Part shown: piece by piece, positions 40,635-49,695 of the stretch
Layout of the letters: the number at the start of each line of letters is the position of its first letter
Position numbering within the stretch: the first letter of the stretch is position 1
Assembly: GCF_017901135.1 (NCBI RefSeq)
Contig: NZ_CP072801.1
Coordinates: 2,849,501 to 2,913,500 of the forward strand
Direction: 5' to 3'
DNA from: Thiothrix litoralis
Lineage (GTDB): Bacteria > Pseudomonadota > Gammaproteobacteria > Thiotrichales > Thiotrichaceae
DNA length: 64,000 nt
The notes under the pieces: model-generated
What the model was told of the DNA's origin: nothing
What the model saw: only the letters and a program-made list of their open reading frames with translations
Database searches by the model: none
Translations under genes and position numbers: made by a program

Positions 40635-41603
40635 CTAGCGTGAGCGACCACGGGGTGAGGGTGGACGTTTACCACCACCCGCACCCGCAGGGCTGGCTGG
40701 ACGCGCCAAACTCGCTCGCCGTGAGGAAGGATGGCTTCCGCCAATCACGCCACGACGACCAGATTCAGCCGGTTTCGCCGCAGCTCCCGGTCTTGGCCCG
40801 CCGGATGAGCGTGATGGACGCGAGGAACGTTCTGGACGCTCTGCATTGAAATCAGAACCATCTTCAAACTGCATATCGACCAAACCGTAGAGCTTGCGTA
40901 ATTCGCGCACTTCCAGCTCTTTGTAATGCCCGCTGCGTAAGTAACGCGGCAGCATCAGGTTGCCGTAACGCACCCGAATCAGGCGACTGATTTTCACGCC
41001 TTGGGATTCCCACAAACGGCGCACTTCGCGGTTGCGGCCTTCTGCCAGCACCACGTGATACCAATGGTTCAAGCCTTCGCCGCCAGCATCCTTGATGCGG
41101 ATGAAGTTGGCTTTGCCGTCTTCCAACTCCACGCCTTCCTGCAAGCGGATCAGCATTTCATTGTCAACCTGACCCATGACCCGGCAAGCGTATTCGCGCT
41201 CAATTTCCGAGGAAGGATGCATCAGTTTGTTGGCCAGTTCGCCGTCGGTAGTGAACAGCAGCAAACCGTCGGTATTGATGTCGAGACGCCCGATCATAAT
41301 CCAGCGCCCGGCGCGGATTTTCGGCAAGTTATCAAACACCGTGGGGCGGCCTTCCGGGTCACTGAGGGTACACATTTCGCCCGCAGGCTTGTGGTACATC
41401 AGCACTTTATGGGTGGCATGGATGCGCGAACTCAAGTGCAGGCGCTGACCGCGCAAGGTGACTTGATCGTTTTCGTCAATCGCCTGCCCGGATTCGGCAC
41501 GATTACCGTTCACCAGAATTTCGCCAGCGTTGACCATGCGCTCGATTTCACGGCGTGAGCCATAACCAGCGCGGGAGAGGAGTTTTTGGATGCGTTCTTT
41601 CAT
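40635..41603 (-). CDS. rluB: 23S rRNA pseudouridine(2605) synthase RluB
   Basis: A 322-residue enzyme. An N-terminal S4 domain (ERIQKLLSRAGYGSRREIERMV) is followed by the catalytic block GRLDINTDGLLLFTTDGELANKLMHPSS with Asp in RLD, and GRNREVRRLWES. The last 80 residues are a disordered Arg/Pro/Ser/Gly tail, commonly seen in RluB. Modifies helix 89 of 23S rRNA. Start 41603 is set by the S4 domain; the longer frame has no homology. Confidence 0.92.
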   Translation of the reverse strand: MKERIQKLLSRAGYGSRREIERMVNAGEILVNGNRAESGQAIDENDQVTLRGQRLHLSSRIHATHKVLMYHKPAGEMCTLSDPEGRPTVFDNLPKIRAGRWIMIGRLDINTDGLLLFTTDGELANKLMHPSSEIEREYACRVMGQVDNEMLIRLQEGVELEDGKANFIRIKDAGGEGLNHWYHVVLAEGRNREVRRLWESQGVKISRLIRVRYGNLMLPRYLRSGHYKELEVRELRKLYGLVDMQFEDGSDFNAERPERSSRPSRSSGGPRPGAAAKPAESGRRGVIGGSHPSSRRASLARPASPAGAGGGKRPPSPRGRSR

Positions 41604-41705
41604 GCGGGGAATATTACGCCTATTTCCCCCAGTAGTCTTGCAGGAGATTATGGCATTGCACAAGCTGAGCTACACTCGCGCGATTCGACTACCCTGAGAG
41701 TATCC

Positions 41706-43817
41706 ATGACTGCTGTTGCCCACACTGATACGCTTGTTAAAAGCACCACTTGCTACGAATGCGATGCCAATTGCCTGTTCGATGTCACCATCGACGCGAG
41801 CGGACGCGCCATCAAGGTGGAAGGCTTACCCAACTGTCCACGCGGACAGCTACAACTGGAACGCCAATACCACCCCGATCGCCTGCTCTACCCGTTGAAA
41901 CGGGTCGGCGCGAAAGGCTCTGGCGAATTCGAGCGCATCAGTTGGGAGGAAGCGCTCGACACCATCGCCGCCCACTTGCAGCAAACCAAAGCCGCACACG
42001 GCGCACCCGCTGTCGGTTTCTTCGCCGGATACACCAAGGAAGCCCGCCCGCAATTGCAGCGCCTCGCGCACGCTTTCGGCAGCCCCAATTACCTCACCGA
42101 ATCCGGCTGCTGTTTTTCGGCAACGATGGTGGCGGAAAAACTCACTTACGGTTACAAGCTCAAAACCACCTCCACGGTTGAATCGCCCAAAACCCGTTGT
42201 GTGTTGGTGTGGTCAACCAACGCTTCCGGCTCGATTCCACCGTTTGAAAACCACCACCTTGCCAGCCGCAAAAAAGGCCGCAAGATGATCGTGGTCGACC
42301 CGCGCCGCACCGAAACCGCTGAACTGGCCGACATTCACCTGCAAATCCGCCCCGGCACGGATGGCGCACTCGCGCTCGGTTTCCACCACCTGATATTCAA
42401 AAACGGCTGGCAAGATCAGGCGTTTCTGGATGAATGGGCGAATGGGCTGGATGCTTTCCGTGATTATATTCAAGCATTCCCGCCGGAACGGGTTGCGGCG
42501 ATTTGTGGGATTAGTGAGGCGGATTTATGTGCAGCGGTTGAACTGTTTGCCACCACCCACCCGGCGCAAATTGCCATGTCGCCGACCTCCACCGTGCAGC
42601 ACAGCAACGGTTTCCAGAACCACCGCGCGATGATTTTGCTGTCGGCAGTCACGGGCAATATCGACCGGGAAGGCGGCAACCGCTTCTTCAACGACAAAGT
42701 ATTGCCCAAGCCAATTGAGCTGTTCGACGTGTGCAAAAACGAACTGCCACCACGCATTGGCGACGAAGTGTTCCCGATCTGGACAAAATACTGGCCTGCC
42801 GCGCAAAGCATGTTGATGCCGGATTGCATCCTCGAAGGCAAGCCGCAGCCGCTCAAAACCTTGCTGGCAATGGGCATTAATACTGCGATGTGGGCAAACT
42901 CCAAACGCATGGAACAGGCACTCGGCGCACTCGACTTTTTCGCCGTCTCTGATTTTTTCCACAACCCGGCCACCTTGCAAGCCGATATTGTGCTGCCTGC
43001 CGCCACCAGTCTGGAACGCACCGCGCTGATTGCTTACCCCGGCTGTGCGTATCAAGGGGAGGTCAAATACCGCCACCAAGCCCTGCCGCCACGCGGTGAA
43101 GCCAAACCGGATGGACAAATCTTCCTCGAACTCGGCGTCAAACTCGGCATGGCGGAACAGTTCTGGCACGGCAATCTCGCCGCGTCGTGGGAAGAAATGG
43201 GCGAAGGTTTACCCGACGACATCCGTAAAGAAGCGTGGGAAAACCCGGCGGGTGTGACCGTTTACAGCCCGGTCATCGAGGAGTTGGTGGACATGGGCTT
43301 TCTGGATGCTGACCGCCAATGGCGCATCAACGGCTTCCGCACCGCGACCGGCAAAATCGAATTCGATTCGGTAGAGTTGAAAGCGCACGGCTACGATGGC
43401 TTGCCGACGTATCGCGAACCGATGGAAAGCCCGCTGTCGACCCCAGAATTGCTGGCGGATTATCCGTTAGTGCTGACGTCTGGTGGGCGGCAAAAGTTTT
43501 TCACCCATTCGCAGCAGCACAATGTCGCGGCGATGCTGGCGTATGACCCGCATCCACGGGTACAGCTTCACCCGGATGATGCGGCTGCACGCGGCATAAG
43601 TACGGGCGATGCAGTGGAAGTACGTTCCGCGCGGGGGATGGTGCAATTTCGCGCCGATGTGACCGACATTATGAAACCGGGCGTGGCGCATTGCTTCCAC
43701 GGCTGGAATGAGGCGAATGTGAATGAGCTGACCGACGATCAACACCTTGACCCGATTAGTGGATTTCCGCCGTTTAAATCGTTGTTGTGTGAGGTGCGCA
43801 AGGTGGCGGAAGGTTAA
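41706..43817 (+). CDS. Cytoplasmic molybdopterin oxidoreductase (DMSO reductase family)
   Basis: A 703-residue catalytic subunit. The N-terminal iron-sulfur motif is Cys16, Cys19, Cys23 and Cys44 (CYECDANC then NCPRG). The molybdenum-ligand region is SPNYLTESGCCFSA, most likely with a Cys ligand. The C-terminal molydopterin dinucleotide domain starts near SGGRQKFFTHSQQHN. There is no Tat signal, so it should be cytoplasmic. No electron-transfer or membrane subunit is adjacent. Substrate unresolved; sulfur compounds, formate or an organic oxide are possible. Confidence 0.87.
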   Translation: MTAVAHTDTLVKSTTCYECDANCLFDVTIDASGRAIKVEGLPNCPRGQLQLERQYHPDRLLYPLKRVGAKGSGEFERISWEEALDTIAAHLQQTKAAHGAPAVGFFAGYTKEARPQLQRLAHAFGSPNYLTESGCCFSATMVAEKLTYGYKLKTTSTVESPKTRCVLVWSTNASGSIPPFENHHLASRKKGRKMIVVDPRRTETAELADIHLQIRPGTDGALALGFHHLIFKNGWQDQAFLDEWANGLDAFRDYIQAFPPERVAAICGISEADLCAAVELFATTHPAQIAMSPTSTVQHSNGFQNHRAMILLSAVTGNIDREGGNRFFNDKVLPKPIELFDVCKNELPPRIGDEVFPIWTKYWPAAQSMLMPDCILEGKPQPLKTLLAMGINTAMWANSKRMEQALGALDFFAVSDFFHNPATLQADIVLPAATSLERTALIAYPGCAYQGEVKYRHQALPPRGEAKPDGQIFLELGVKLGMAEQFWHGNLAASWEEMGEGLPDDIRKEAWENPAGVTVYSPVIEELVDMGFLDADRQWRINGFRTATGKIEFDSVELKAHGYDGLPTYREPMESPLSTPELLADYPLVLTSGGRQKFFTHSQQHNVAAMLAYDPHPRVQLHPDDAAARGISTGDAVEVRSARGMVQFRADVTDIMKPGVAHCFHGWNEANVNELTDDQHLDPISGFPPFKSLLCEVRKVAEG

Positions 43818-43871
43818 AAAATTTCTGATAATATCACGTATAATCATATTATTAGAGAATATTCGACGACC

Positions 43872-43892
43872 ATCTGGAGTTCAACTCCAGAT
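43872..43892. promoter_or_regulatory. 21-bp perfect inverted repeat
   Basis: Arms ATCTGGAGTT and AACTCCAGAT surround a single central base. It lies 55 bp after the oxidoreductase stop and about 130 bp before the next gene. No T-run follows, so it is either a weak terminator or, more likely, an operator for the downstream cluster. Confidence 0.45.
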
Positions 43893-43940
43893 AGTCCAAA
43901 ACACCTCATTACTGCCCCAGCATAGCCAGAAAACAAAAAC

Positions 43941-43992
43941 CCCACAATCATGACGACCATCTGCTATCCGCTGCAAAACGTATTACAAAGCA
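43941..43992 (+). promoter_or_regulatory. Duplicated leader element, copy 1
   Basis: CCCACAATCATGACG (43941-43955) and AAACGTATTACAAAGCA (43976-43992) recur with the same 35-bp offset at 44890-44941 before egtB. The middle 20 bp differ apart from a CTGC. It ends 28 bp before the start of the first gene of the cluster. Confidence 0.65.
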
Positions 43993-44020
43993 GGGACACA
44001 GACTATGACAAGGATACCCG

Positions 44021-44869
44021 ATGCCCTTCCACGGCGTTTTACCCCACCGCCACCACCTGTTTCAGCCGGAACCGCTGCATGATATTGGCGTTAATGATAC
44101 CCATGCGTGGCGGCTTAACCCCCAACATCGCCACGTTTACGACAAATTGCAACTGGCACTCACCCAAGGCTTGCTGGCTGCACCGTGTGGCATTGATCCA
44201 CTCAGCATGGGAATAAACGCCGCCACGCCACTACTCGTCAAACCCATGACCAACTTGCTGGGTATGTCGCTGGAGGCGCAAGCCACCACCGCAGGTGATT
44301 TATCAACGGGACAGACTCAGTGCGCCCCCGGCTGTTTCTGGGGTGAATATTTAGTAGGCGACCACACCAGCACCGATTGCTTGGTCTTGGCAGGCAAGGC
44401 GCTATGGTTTGCGCATACCCAAGGTGCTGCCGAAAAAGACCAGCAACGCCCGATATATTGGCATATCGGCGTAGACTTGCCGCATCTAGAACCCACGATT
44501 AGCGACATTATCCACACCCAACTCCCCGGCTACACTGGCCTATGCAATGTAGAAATGATCGGCGGTAAAGTCATCGAAATGCACTTACGCGGCTCGAACG
44601 GCTTTTTCGATTTTTACGGCAAGCACTTCGTCCCCGCATGGGTAGCACTGGCGGATAAACGCCTCTGGCAAGCGCTGGAACGGATACGCACAGGCTACGT
44701 TTACTCCTTGTTTGGCACGGCCCCCTTGCCAGCCAACTACGCCGAACGGGCAGCAACGCAAGGCGTGACGGTTGTGCCGGATACGGCAACCTTTGACCGC
44801 CGCGCCATCCTCTACGCCGATACCCTCGCAGCCGCGCAACACGTCGCCGCAATCCTGCGCCACCCGTAA
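44021..44869 (+). CDS. Uncharacterised protein of the ergothioneine cluster, ATP-grasp-like C-terminus
   Basis: A 282-residue cytoplasmic protein. It is not recognised as a named family. It begins MPFHGVLPHRHHLFQPEPLHD, and a later segment, GYTGLCNVEMIGGKVIEMHLR, resembles the metal-binding core of ATP-grasp ligases; the rest of that fold is not obvious. Cys are present in QCAPGCFWGEY. An AAGGA site precedes the start. It shares a duplicated leader with egtB and lies 95 bp upstream of it, so a part in ergothioneine or related thiol metabolism is inferred. It is not EgtA by sequence. Confidence 0.6.
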   Translation: MPFHGVLPHRHHLFQPEPLHDIGVNDTHAWRLNPQHRHVYDKLQLALTQGLLAAPCGIDPLSMGINAATPLLVKPMTNLLGMSLEAQATTAGDLSTGQTQCAPGCFWGEYLVGDHTSTDCLVLAGKALWFAHTQGAAEKDQQRPIYWHIGVDLPHLEPTISDIIHTQLPGYTGLCNVEMIGGKVIEMHLRGSNGFFDFYGKHFVPAWVALADKRLWQALERIRTGYVYSLFGTAPLPANYAERAATQGVTVVPDTATFDRRAILYADTLAAAQHVAAILRHP

Positions 44870-44889
44870 CCAGACCATCACATAAATAC

Positions 44890-44941
44890 CCCACAATCAT
44901 GGCGTACAACTGCCTTCAAGCCCGAAACGTATTACAAAGCA
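44890..44941 (+). promoter_or_regulatory. Duplicated leader element, copy 2 (before egtB)
   Basis: CCCACAATCATGGCG (44890-44904) and AAACGTATTACAAAGCA (44925-44941) match copy 1 with identical spacing. It ends 22 bp before the egtB start. The second block is identical at all 17 positions in the two copies. Confidence 0.65.
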
Positions 44942-44963
44942 CCAAACGATCAAGGAATATCGA

Positions 44964-46190
44964 ATGACTGCTGCATTACTGCAAGAATACCAACGCATCC
45001 GCCACACCAGTGCCGCCATTTGTGCACCGCTGGCGCGTGACGATTACCAACTGCAAAGCATTGTCGAAACCAGCCCACCGAAATGGCATCTGGGGCATGT
45101 GACATGGTTTTTTGAAACCTTCCTGTTGCAAGCCTTTGTGAAGGATTACCAAACCTTCCACCCGGATTACAACTACCTGTTCAACTCGTATTATCAAACG
45201 GTTGGCTCGATGCAGCCTCGTGGCGAACGTGGCTTGATGTCACGCCCCACCGTGGAAGAAGTCTACGCCTACCGCACCGCCATTGATGAACGCATCGCCG
45301 ATCTAATCACCCACGCCGATGCCAGCCAGTGGCCTGAGATTGCCGCACGGATCACGCTAGGCTTGCACCACGAACAGCAACATCAAGAATTGCTGTACAT
45401 GGACATTAAGCACAATTTCTGGCGTAACCCACTACGCCCGATTTACCTGCCCAAACCCTTACCCGAACAAGACGCTATCCCGCTGACATGGGAAACACGC
45501 GAAGGCGGCTTAATCGACAGCGGCTTCGACGCCGCCAGTTTCGCCTACGACAACGAACGCCCCCAGCACAAAGTCTGGCTGGAAGCGCACCGCCTTGCCT
45601 CACGCCTAAGCACCAATGCCGAATACCGCGCCTTCATCGAAGACGGTGGCTACCAACGTGCTGATTTATGGCTCGCAGATGGCTGGTATTACATCAAGCA
45701 GCACGGCTGGCAAGCACCGCTGTATTGGGAAAAACGCGATGGCGTGTGGCACGAATTTACCCTACACGGTTTCGCGCCACTCAACCCCAACGCACCCGTC
45801 GCGCACACCAGCTATTACGAAGCCGATGCCTTCGCACGCTGGGCGGGCAAACGTTTGCCACTGGAAGCGGAACTCGAACACAAACTGCGTGAATTGCCCC
45901 CTCAGGGGCATTTCACCGACAGCAACACCTTCCACCCCCAAGCAGGCAGCGGGCAACACTACGGCTCACTGTGGGAATGGACAGCCTCGCCCTACACCGC
46001 CTACCCACGTTTCCAGCCGCTGGAAGGCAGCATGGGCGAATACAACGGCAAATTCATGTGCAACCAATGGGTGCTGCGCGGCGGCGCGTGCATTACCCCG
46101 CCCGACCATATTCGCCCCACCTACCGAAACTTTTTTTACCCCCATGACCGCTGGCAGTTCAGCGGCATTCGTCTTGCGGAGGACGCATGA
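44964..46190 (+). CDS. egtB: Ergothioneine sulfoxide synthase EgtB
   Basis: A 408-residue enzyme with a DinB-like N-terminal domain and a C-terminal formylglycine-generating-enzyme fold. Iron ligands fit His45 (WHLGHV) and His136 and His140 (HHEQQHQE). The C-terminal domain has WEWTASPYTAYPRF and VLRGGACITPPDHIRPTYRNFF. It joins trimethylhistidine and a cysteine-derived thiol using oxygen. AAGGA lies 8 bp upstream. The stop overlaps the egtD start. Confidence 0.9.
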   Translation: MTAALLQEYQRIRHTSAAICAPLARDDYQLQSIVETSPPKWHLGHVTWFFETFLLQAFVKDYQTFHPDYNYLFNSYYQTVGSMQPRGERGLMSRPTVEEVYAYRTAIDERIADLITHADASQWPEIAARITLGLHHEQQHQELLYMDIKHNFWRNPLRPIYLPKPLPEQDAIPLTWETREGGLIDSGFDAASFAYDNERPQHKVWLEAHRLASRLSTNAEYRAFIEDGGYQRADLWLADGWYYIKQHGWQAPLYWEKRDGVWHEFTLHGFAPLNPNAPVAHTSYYEADAFARWAGKRLPLEAELEHKLRELPPQGHFTDSNTFHPQAGSGQHYGSLWEWTASPYTAYPRFQPLEGSMGEYNGKFMCNQWVLRGGACITPPDHIRPTYRNFFYPHDRWQFSGIRLAEDA

Positions 46191-47164
46191 ACGCTACTTG
46201 CCCCAACACCACCAACGTGAGTTTTCACGATTATCAGCCGGAACTGGAAAGTTTCCGCCACGCCGTGTTGCACGGGCTGGCTCATGAACACAAGCAGATT
46301 CCGCCTAAATTCTTCTACGACGAACGCGGTTCGCAGTTGTTTGAAGCCATTCTGGAACAACCCGAATATTACGTGCCACACGTAGAAAAGCAGTTATACC
46401 GCGACTATGCGCCCGAAATTGCCACCCTGATCGGCGCAGAGTCCGTGTTGATCGAGCCGGGCAGCGGCAGTTGTGAAAAAGTGCAATTGCTGCTGGATGC
46501 ACTGCGCCCGGCAGCCTATGTACCGATGGATATTTCCGGCGATTTCTTGCGCCAGTCAAGCGCAGCGCTGGGTGAAACGTTTCCGTGGTTACATATCCAT
46601 GCCGCTTGCCTCGACTTTACCCGTGAACTCAAGTTGCCGCAGCACGTGCCGCAAGGCCGCCGGGTGGTGTTCATTCCTGGTTCCAGTCTGGGCAATTTTG
46701 ATCTGCCGGAAGCGCAACATTTCCTGTTCCACATTGCGCAACTGGTTGGCAAAGGCGGCGGCTTGCTGATCGGTGTTGACCGCAAAAAGGACAAGGCCGT
46801 GCTGGAAACGGCTTACAACGATGCGGCTGGCGTCACCGCTGACTTCAACCTCAACCTGTTGGTACGCATCAATAACGAGCTGGGCGGCAACTTTGACCTA
46901 GCCCAGTTTGCACATTACGCCTGCTATAACGAAGCCATGGGTCGGATTGAAATGCACCTCACCAGCCTGACCGCGCAACGGGTGCAAATCGCTGGCAAAA
47001 CCTTCTCTTTTCGTGAAGGCGAGCGCATCCACACCGAAAACTCCTACAAATACCATCCAGCAGAATTCATCGCGCTAGCAAGCGCCGCCGGGTTTACGTG
47101 CGAGCAACATTGGACAGATCCTGCTAATCTGTTCGGACTTTACTACTGCACCGTGCGAGCCTGA
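46187..47164 (+). CDS. egtD: L-histidine N-alpha-methyltransferase EgtD
   Basis: A 325-residue SAM-dependent methyltransferase converting histidine to trimethylhistidine (hercynine). Typical features are PPKFFYDERGSQLFEAILEQPEYYVPHVE, the SAM site VLIEPGSGSCEKVQLLLDAL, VFIPGSSLGNFD, and the end LFGLYYCTVRA. It overlaps the egtB stop (ATGA), indicating an operon. Confidence 0.93.
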   Translation: MNATCPNTTNVSFHDYQPELESFRHAVLHGLAHEHKQIPPKFFYDERGSQLFEAILEQPEYYVPHVEKQLYRDYAPEIATLIGAESVLIEPGSGSCEKVQLLLDALRPAAYVPMDISGDFLRQSSAALGETFPWLHIHAACLDFTRELKLPQHVPQGRRVVFIPGSSLGNFDLPEAQHFLFHIAQLVGKGGGLLIGVDRKKDKAVLETAYNDAAGVTADFNLNLLVRINNELGGNFDLAQFAHYACYNEAMGRIEMHLTSLTAQRVQIAGKTFSFREGERIHTENSYKYHPAEFIALASAAGFTCEQHWTDPANLFGLYYCTVRA

Positions 47165-47168
47165 ACCT

Positions 47169-48305
47169 ATGCCAAGCCCTGACAGCCTCTTCAGCCAATT
47201 CCCAGCCCTACATGATTGCCTGTACTTCAACCACGCGGCAGTCGCCCCTTGGCCGCAAGTAACGGCGGATGCAGTGCAAGCCTTTGCCGCAGAAAATGCC
47301 CGCCAGGGTACGCTCAATTACCCACACTGGCTGACGGTGGAACAAGCCCTGCGCGAACAAGCCCGCCAATTGCTCAACGCCCCCGCAGCAGGCGACATTG
47401 CCTTGGTAAAAAACACCTCGGAAGGCTTGTCGTTCGTCGCCTACGGGCTGGACTGGCAAGCCGGGGATAATGTGGTCGGCATTCGTCAGGAATTCCCCTC
47501 CAACCGTTTTGTGTGGCAATCGCTGGCCAGTAAAGGCGTGGAATTTCGCCAACTGGATTTGACCGAACACGCCGCTGACCCTGAACAAGCCTTGCTAGCA
47601 CTGTGCGACTCACGCACCCGTTTGCTCAGCATTAGCGCGGTGCAATACACCAACGGCTTGCGCATGGATTTGCAGAAAGTCGGTGAATTTTGCCGCGCCA
47701 ATGGCATCCTGTTTTGCGTGGATGCGATCCAGCAACTCGGTGCCATCCCGTTTGATGCGCAACACGTGCAAGCCGATTTCGTCGTCGCAGACGGGCATAA
47801 ATGGATGCTGGGGGCGGAAGGCTTGGCGCTGTTCTACGTGCGCCGCGAGGTGCAAGCGCAACTCAACCTGACCCAATATGGCTGGCACATGGCCGAAGGG
47901 CTCAGTGATTACAGCATGGAAACCTTCCAACCAGCGGTTGATGCGCGGCGCTTTGAGTGCGGCAGCCCGAACATGCTAGGGATTCACGCCCTGCACGCCA
48001 GCCTTGGGGTCTTGTTGGAAGCAGGAATGGATGAAGTGTGGGCGCAACTTTCCGCACGCATACAGTACCTGCTGGATGGGCTGGCGACGCTACCCGACAT
48101 TGAAATCCTCAGTGATACCCGCCCGGAAAGGCGCTCAGGGATGCTGACCTTCCGTTCACGTACCCTGACGAATGAAGCACTATTCAAACACTTACAAGAT
48201 CACGGGGTATTCTGCGCATCACGTGGCGGTGGCGTGCGGCTGTCACCGCATTTTTACACACCATTTACGCATCTGGACAAGGTTTTGCGGGTACTGGAAT
48301 CATAA
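47169..48305 (+). CDS. Class V aminotransferase / C-S lyase-like enzyme (EgtE candidate)
   Basis: A 378-residue PLP enzyme of the cysteine-desulfurase superfamily. The PLP lysine is in VVADGHKWMLGAEG, and other motifs are YFNHAAVAPWP, VKNTSEGLSFVA and SRGGGVRLSPHFYT. It starts 4 bp after egtD. By position it is the likely C-S lyase (EgtE) that cleaves the sulfoxide to ergothioneine, but sequence alone does not separate EgtE from other class V enzymes. Confidence 0.8.
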   Translation: MPSPDSLFSQFPALHDCLYFNHAAVAPWPQVTADAVQAFAAENARQGTLNYPHWLTVEQALREQARQLLNAPAAGDIALVKNTSEGLSFVAYGLDWQAGDNVVGIRQEFPSNRFVWQSLASKGVEFRQLDLTEHAADPEQALLALCDSRTRLLSISAVQYTNGLRMDLQKVGEFCRANGILFCVDAIQQLGAIPFDAQHVQADFVVADGHKWMLGAEGLALFYVRREVQAQLNLTQYGWHMAEGLSDYSMETFQPAVDARRFECGSPNMLGIHALHASLGVLLEAGMDEVWAQLSARIQYLLDGLATLPDIEILSDTRPERRSGMLTFRSRTLTNEALFKHLQDHGVFCASRGGGVRLSPHFYTPFTHLDKVLRVLES

Positions 48306-48477
48306 GGCTGTTTTTTGAGCTTGCTATTTATTATAAATAAAATCTATTATTGCCCGATATAAAATCAACCTAGCTAGCGCAATCCTCAACAGGATGCACT
48401 ATATTTAGACTTGGCCTCGACAGGGGCGTCACGCCAAGGCACAGTAATTTGATGGTTGCAACCAAGATAAAGACGCA
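48306..48477 (+). other. Intergenic leader of the diguanylate cyclase gene
   Basis: Contains an AT-rich stretch followed by two inverted repeats: GGCGTCACGCC (48425-48435) and GGTTGCAACC (48454-48463), the latter ending 14 bp before the start codon. TTGGC (48411-48415) could also pair with GCCAA (48433-48437), which excludes the first hairpin. A regulated leader or operator is possible but not shown. Confidence 0.3.
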
Positions 48478-49695
48478 ATGAATAAGAAAAAGACCAACTC
48501 ATCCTTATACACTTCACCAATGGTCCTGCATGGGCAGATTACTTTTTTATCTCGCCACGGCTCTACTTGGTTCTGGGGGAATTTGTTTGCTGCCAGCCTG
48601 TTTATCCTGCTGCGCTGGACTGAACAGGATCATAACATGCCGTTACTGCTGGTTTGGTTTGGTGCGATCCTCACCATGAACGTCACCCGCTGGTTATTCG
48701 GGCAAGGCTTCTTGCCATCACAGCATTATTCACCCGAAGAGTTGCAGGCATTCGGGCATCGTTACCTGATTTATTCCACCCTAATCAGCGCATTATGGGG
48801 CGTCTCCGGCTTTATTTTATTTTCGCAGGACACGACTATCCAAGCCGTACACGTACTGCTGCTGGCGGGGGCAATTGTTGCCGCCATGCCGGTATTGGCG
48901 CTGTCCAGTTTCGCTTTATATGTGCAAATCGGTGCCATCCTGTTGCCCATTACCCTGAACCTGCTATTGCTGGGGGAAACGGCGCAACAATCATTAGCGT
49001 TGGCAACTGTGTTGCTGGGTGTGTTGCTAGCGATGGCTTCACGTTCCATTACCAGTCTGCTGAATGACTTACACGCCGTACAAATACAGGTGCAGGAACA
49101 GGCACATACCGACCCGGTAACACAAATCTCCAATCGGCGCTATTTCGACAGCACCTTCAAAACCGAATGGCGACGCGCCGCCCGTGAAGGCAAGCCCTTG
49201 TCACTACTGATGATTGATGTGGATCATTTCAAACGTTACAACGACCGTCATGGGCATCAGGCAGGCGACCAATGCCTACAAATTATTGCCCAGTGCATCA
49301 AAGCGGTAGCACGACGGGCTTCTGACGTAGTCGCTCGCCACGGCGGTGAAGAGTTCGTTATCCTGCTACCCGACACTCACCCGGAAGATGCCGCATTACT
49401 GGCAGAACGGGTGCGTAAAAGTGTGGAAGATCAACGCGTGCCGCACTCCGACGGGGCTATCCCACGCATTGTCACCGTCAGCATTGGGGTATCGAGTTGC
49501 ACACCGAATCCACCGCACGACCCGCAGGCATTGCACGAAGCGGAAGTGATTTATCCTGCCATGTTACTCAATGCAGCCGATCGCGCTTTGTACCGCGCCA
49601 AGCGTAACGGACGTAACCAGATCGCCAAGGAAAACTGTGGCGAGGGCATGATCCAACTGGCAATGCCACCCGCCATTAGCACCCATGCAGCCTAA
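48478..49695 (+). CDS. Membrane-bound diguanylate cyclase (GGDEF)
   Basis: A 405-residue protein with about six membrane helices in the first 200 residues and a C-terminal GGDEF domain. The active site is RHGGEEFVILL, and the inhibitory RxxD site lies just before it (RASDVVARHGGEEF). MIDVDHFKRYNDRHGHQAGD supplies metal and nucleotide contacts. It should make cyclic di-GMP with product inhibition. No sensory family is recognised in the membrane part. Confidence 0.9.
   Translation: MNKKKTNSSLYTSPMVLHGQITFLSRHGSTWFWGNLFAASLFILLRWTEQDHNMPLLLVWFGAILTMNVTRWLFGQGFLPSQHYSPEELQAFGHRYLIYSTLISALWGVSGFILFSQDTTIQAVHVLLLAGAIVAAMPVLALSSFALYVQIGAILLPITLNLLLLGETAQQSLALATVLLGVLLAMASRSITSLLNDLHAVQIQVQEQAHTDPVTQISNRRYFDSTFKTEWRRAAREGKPLSLLMIDVDHFKRYNDRHGHQAGDQCLQIIAQCIKAVARRASDVVARHGGEEFVILLPDTHPEDAALLAERVRKSVEDQRVPHSDGAIPRIVTVSIGVSSCTPNPPHDPQALHEAEVIYPAMLLNAADRALYRAKRNGRNQIAKENCGEGMIQLAMPPAISTHAA

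Noticed and set aside
43950-44216. 88-codon gene starting inside leader copy 1
   Set aside because: It overlaps the better supported gene at 44021 out of frame, has no ribosome site and resembles no protein beyond the shared leader block.
48411-48480. Cyclic di-GMP (GEMM) riboswitch before the diguanylate cyclase gene
   Set aside because: Some fragments (CACGCC, GACGCAA) look familiar, but the conserved core and tetraloop arrangement are missing.
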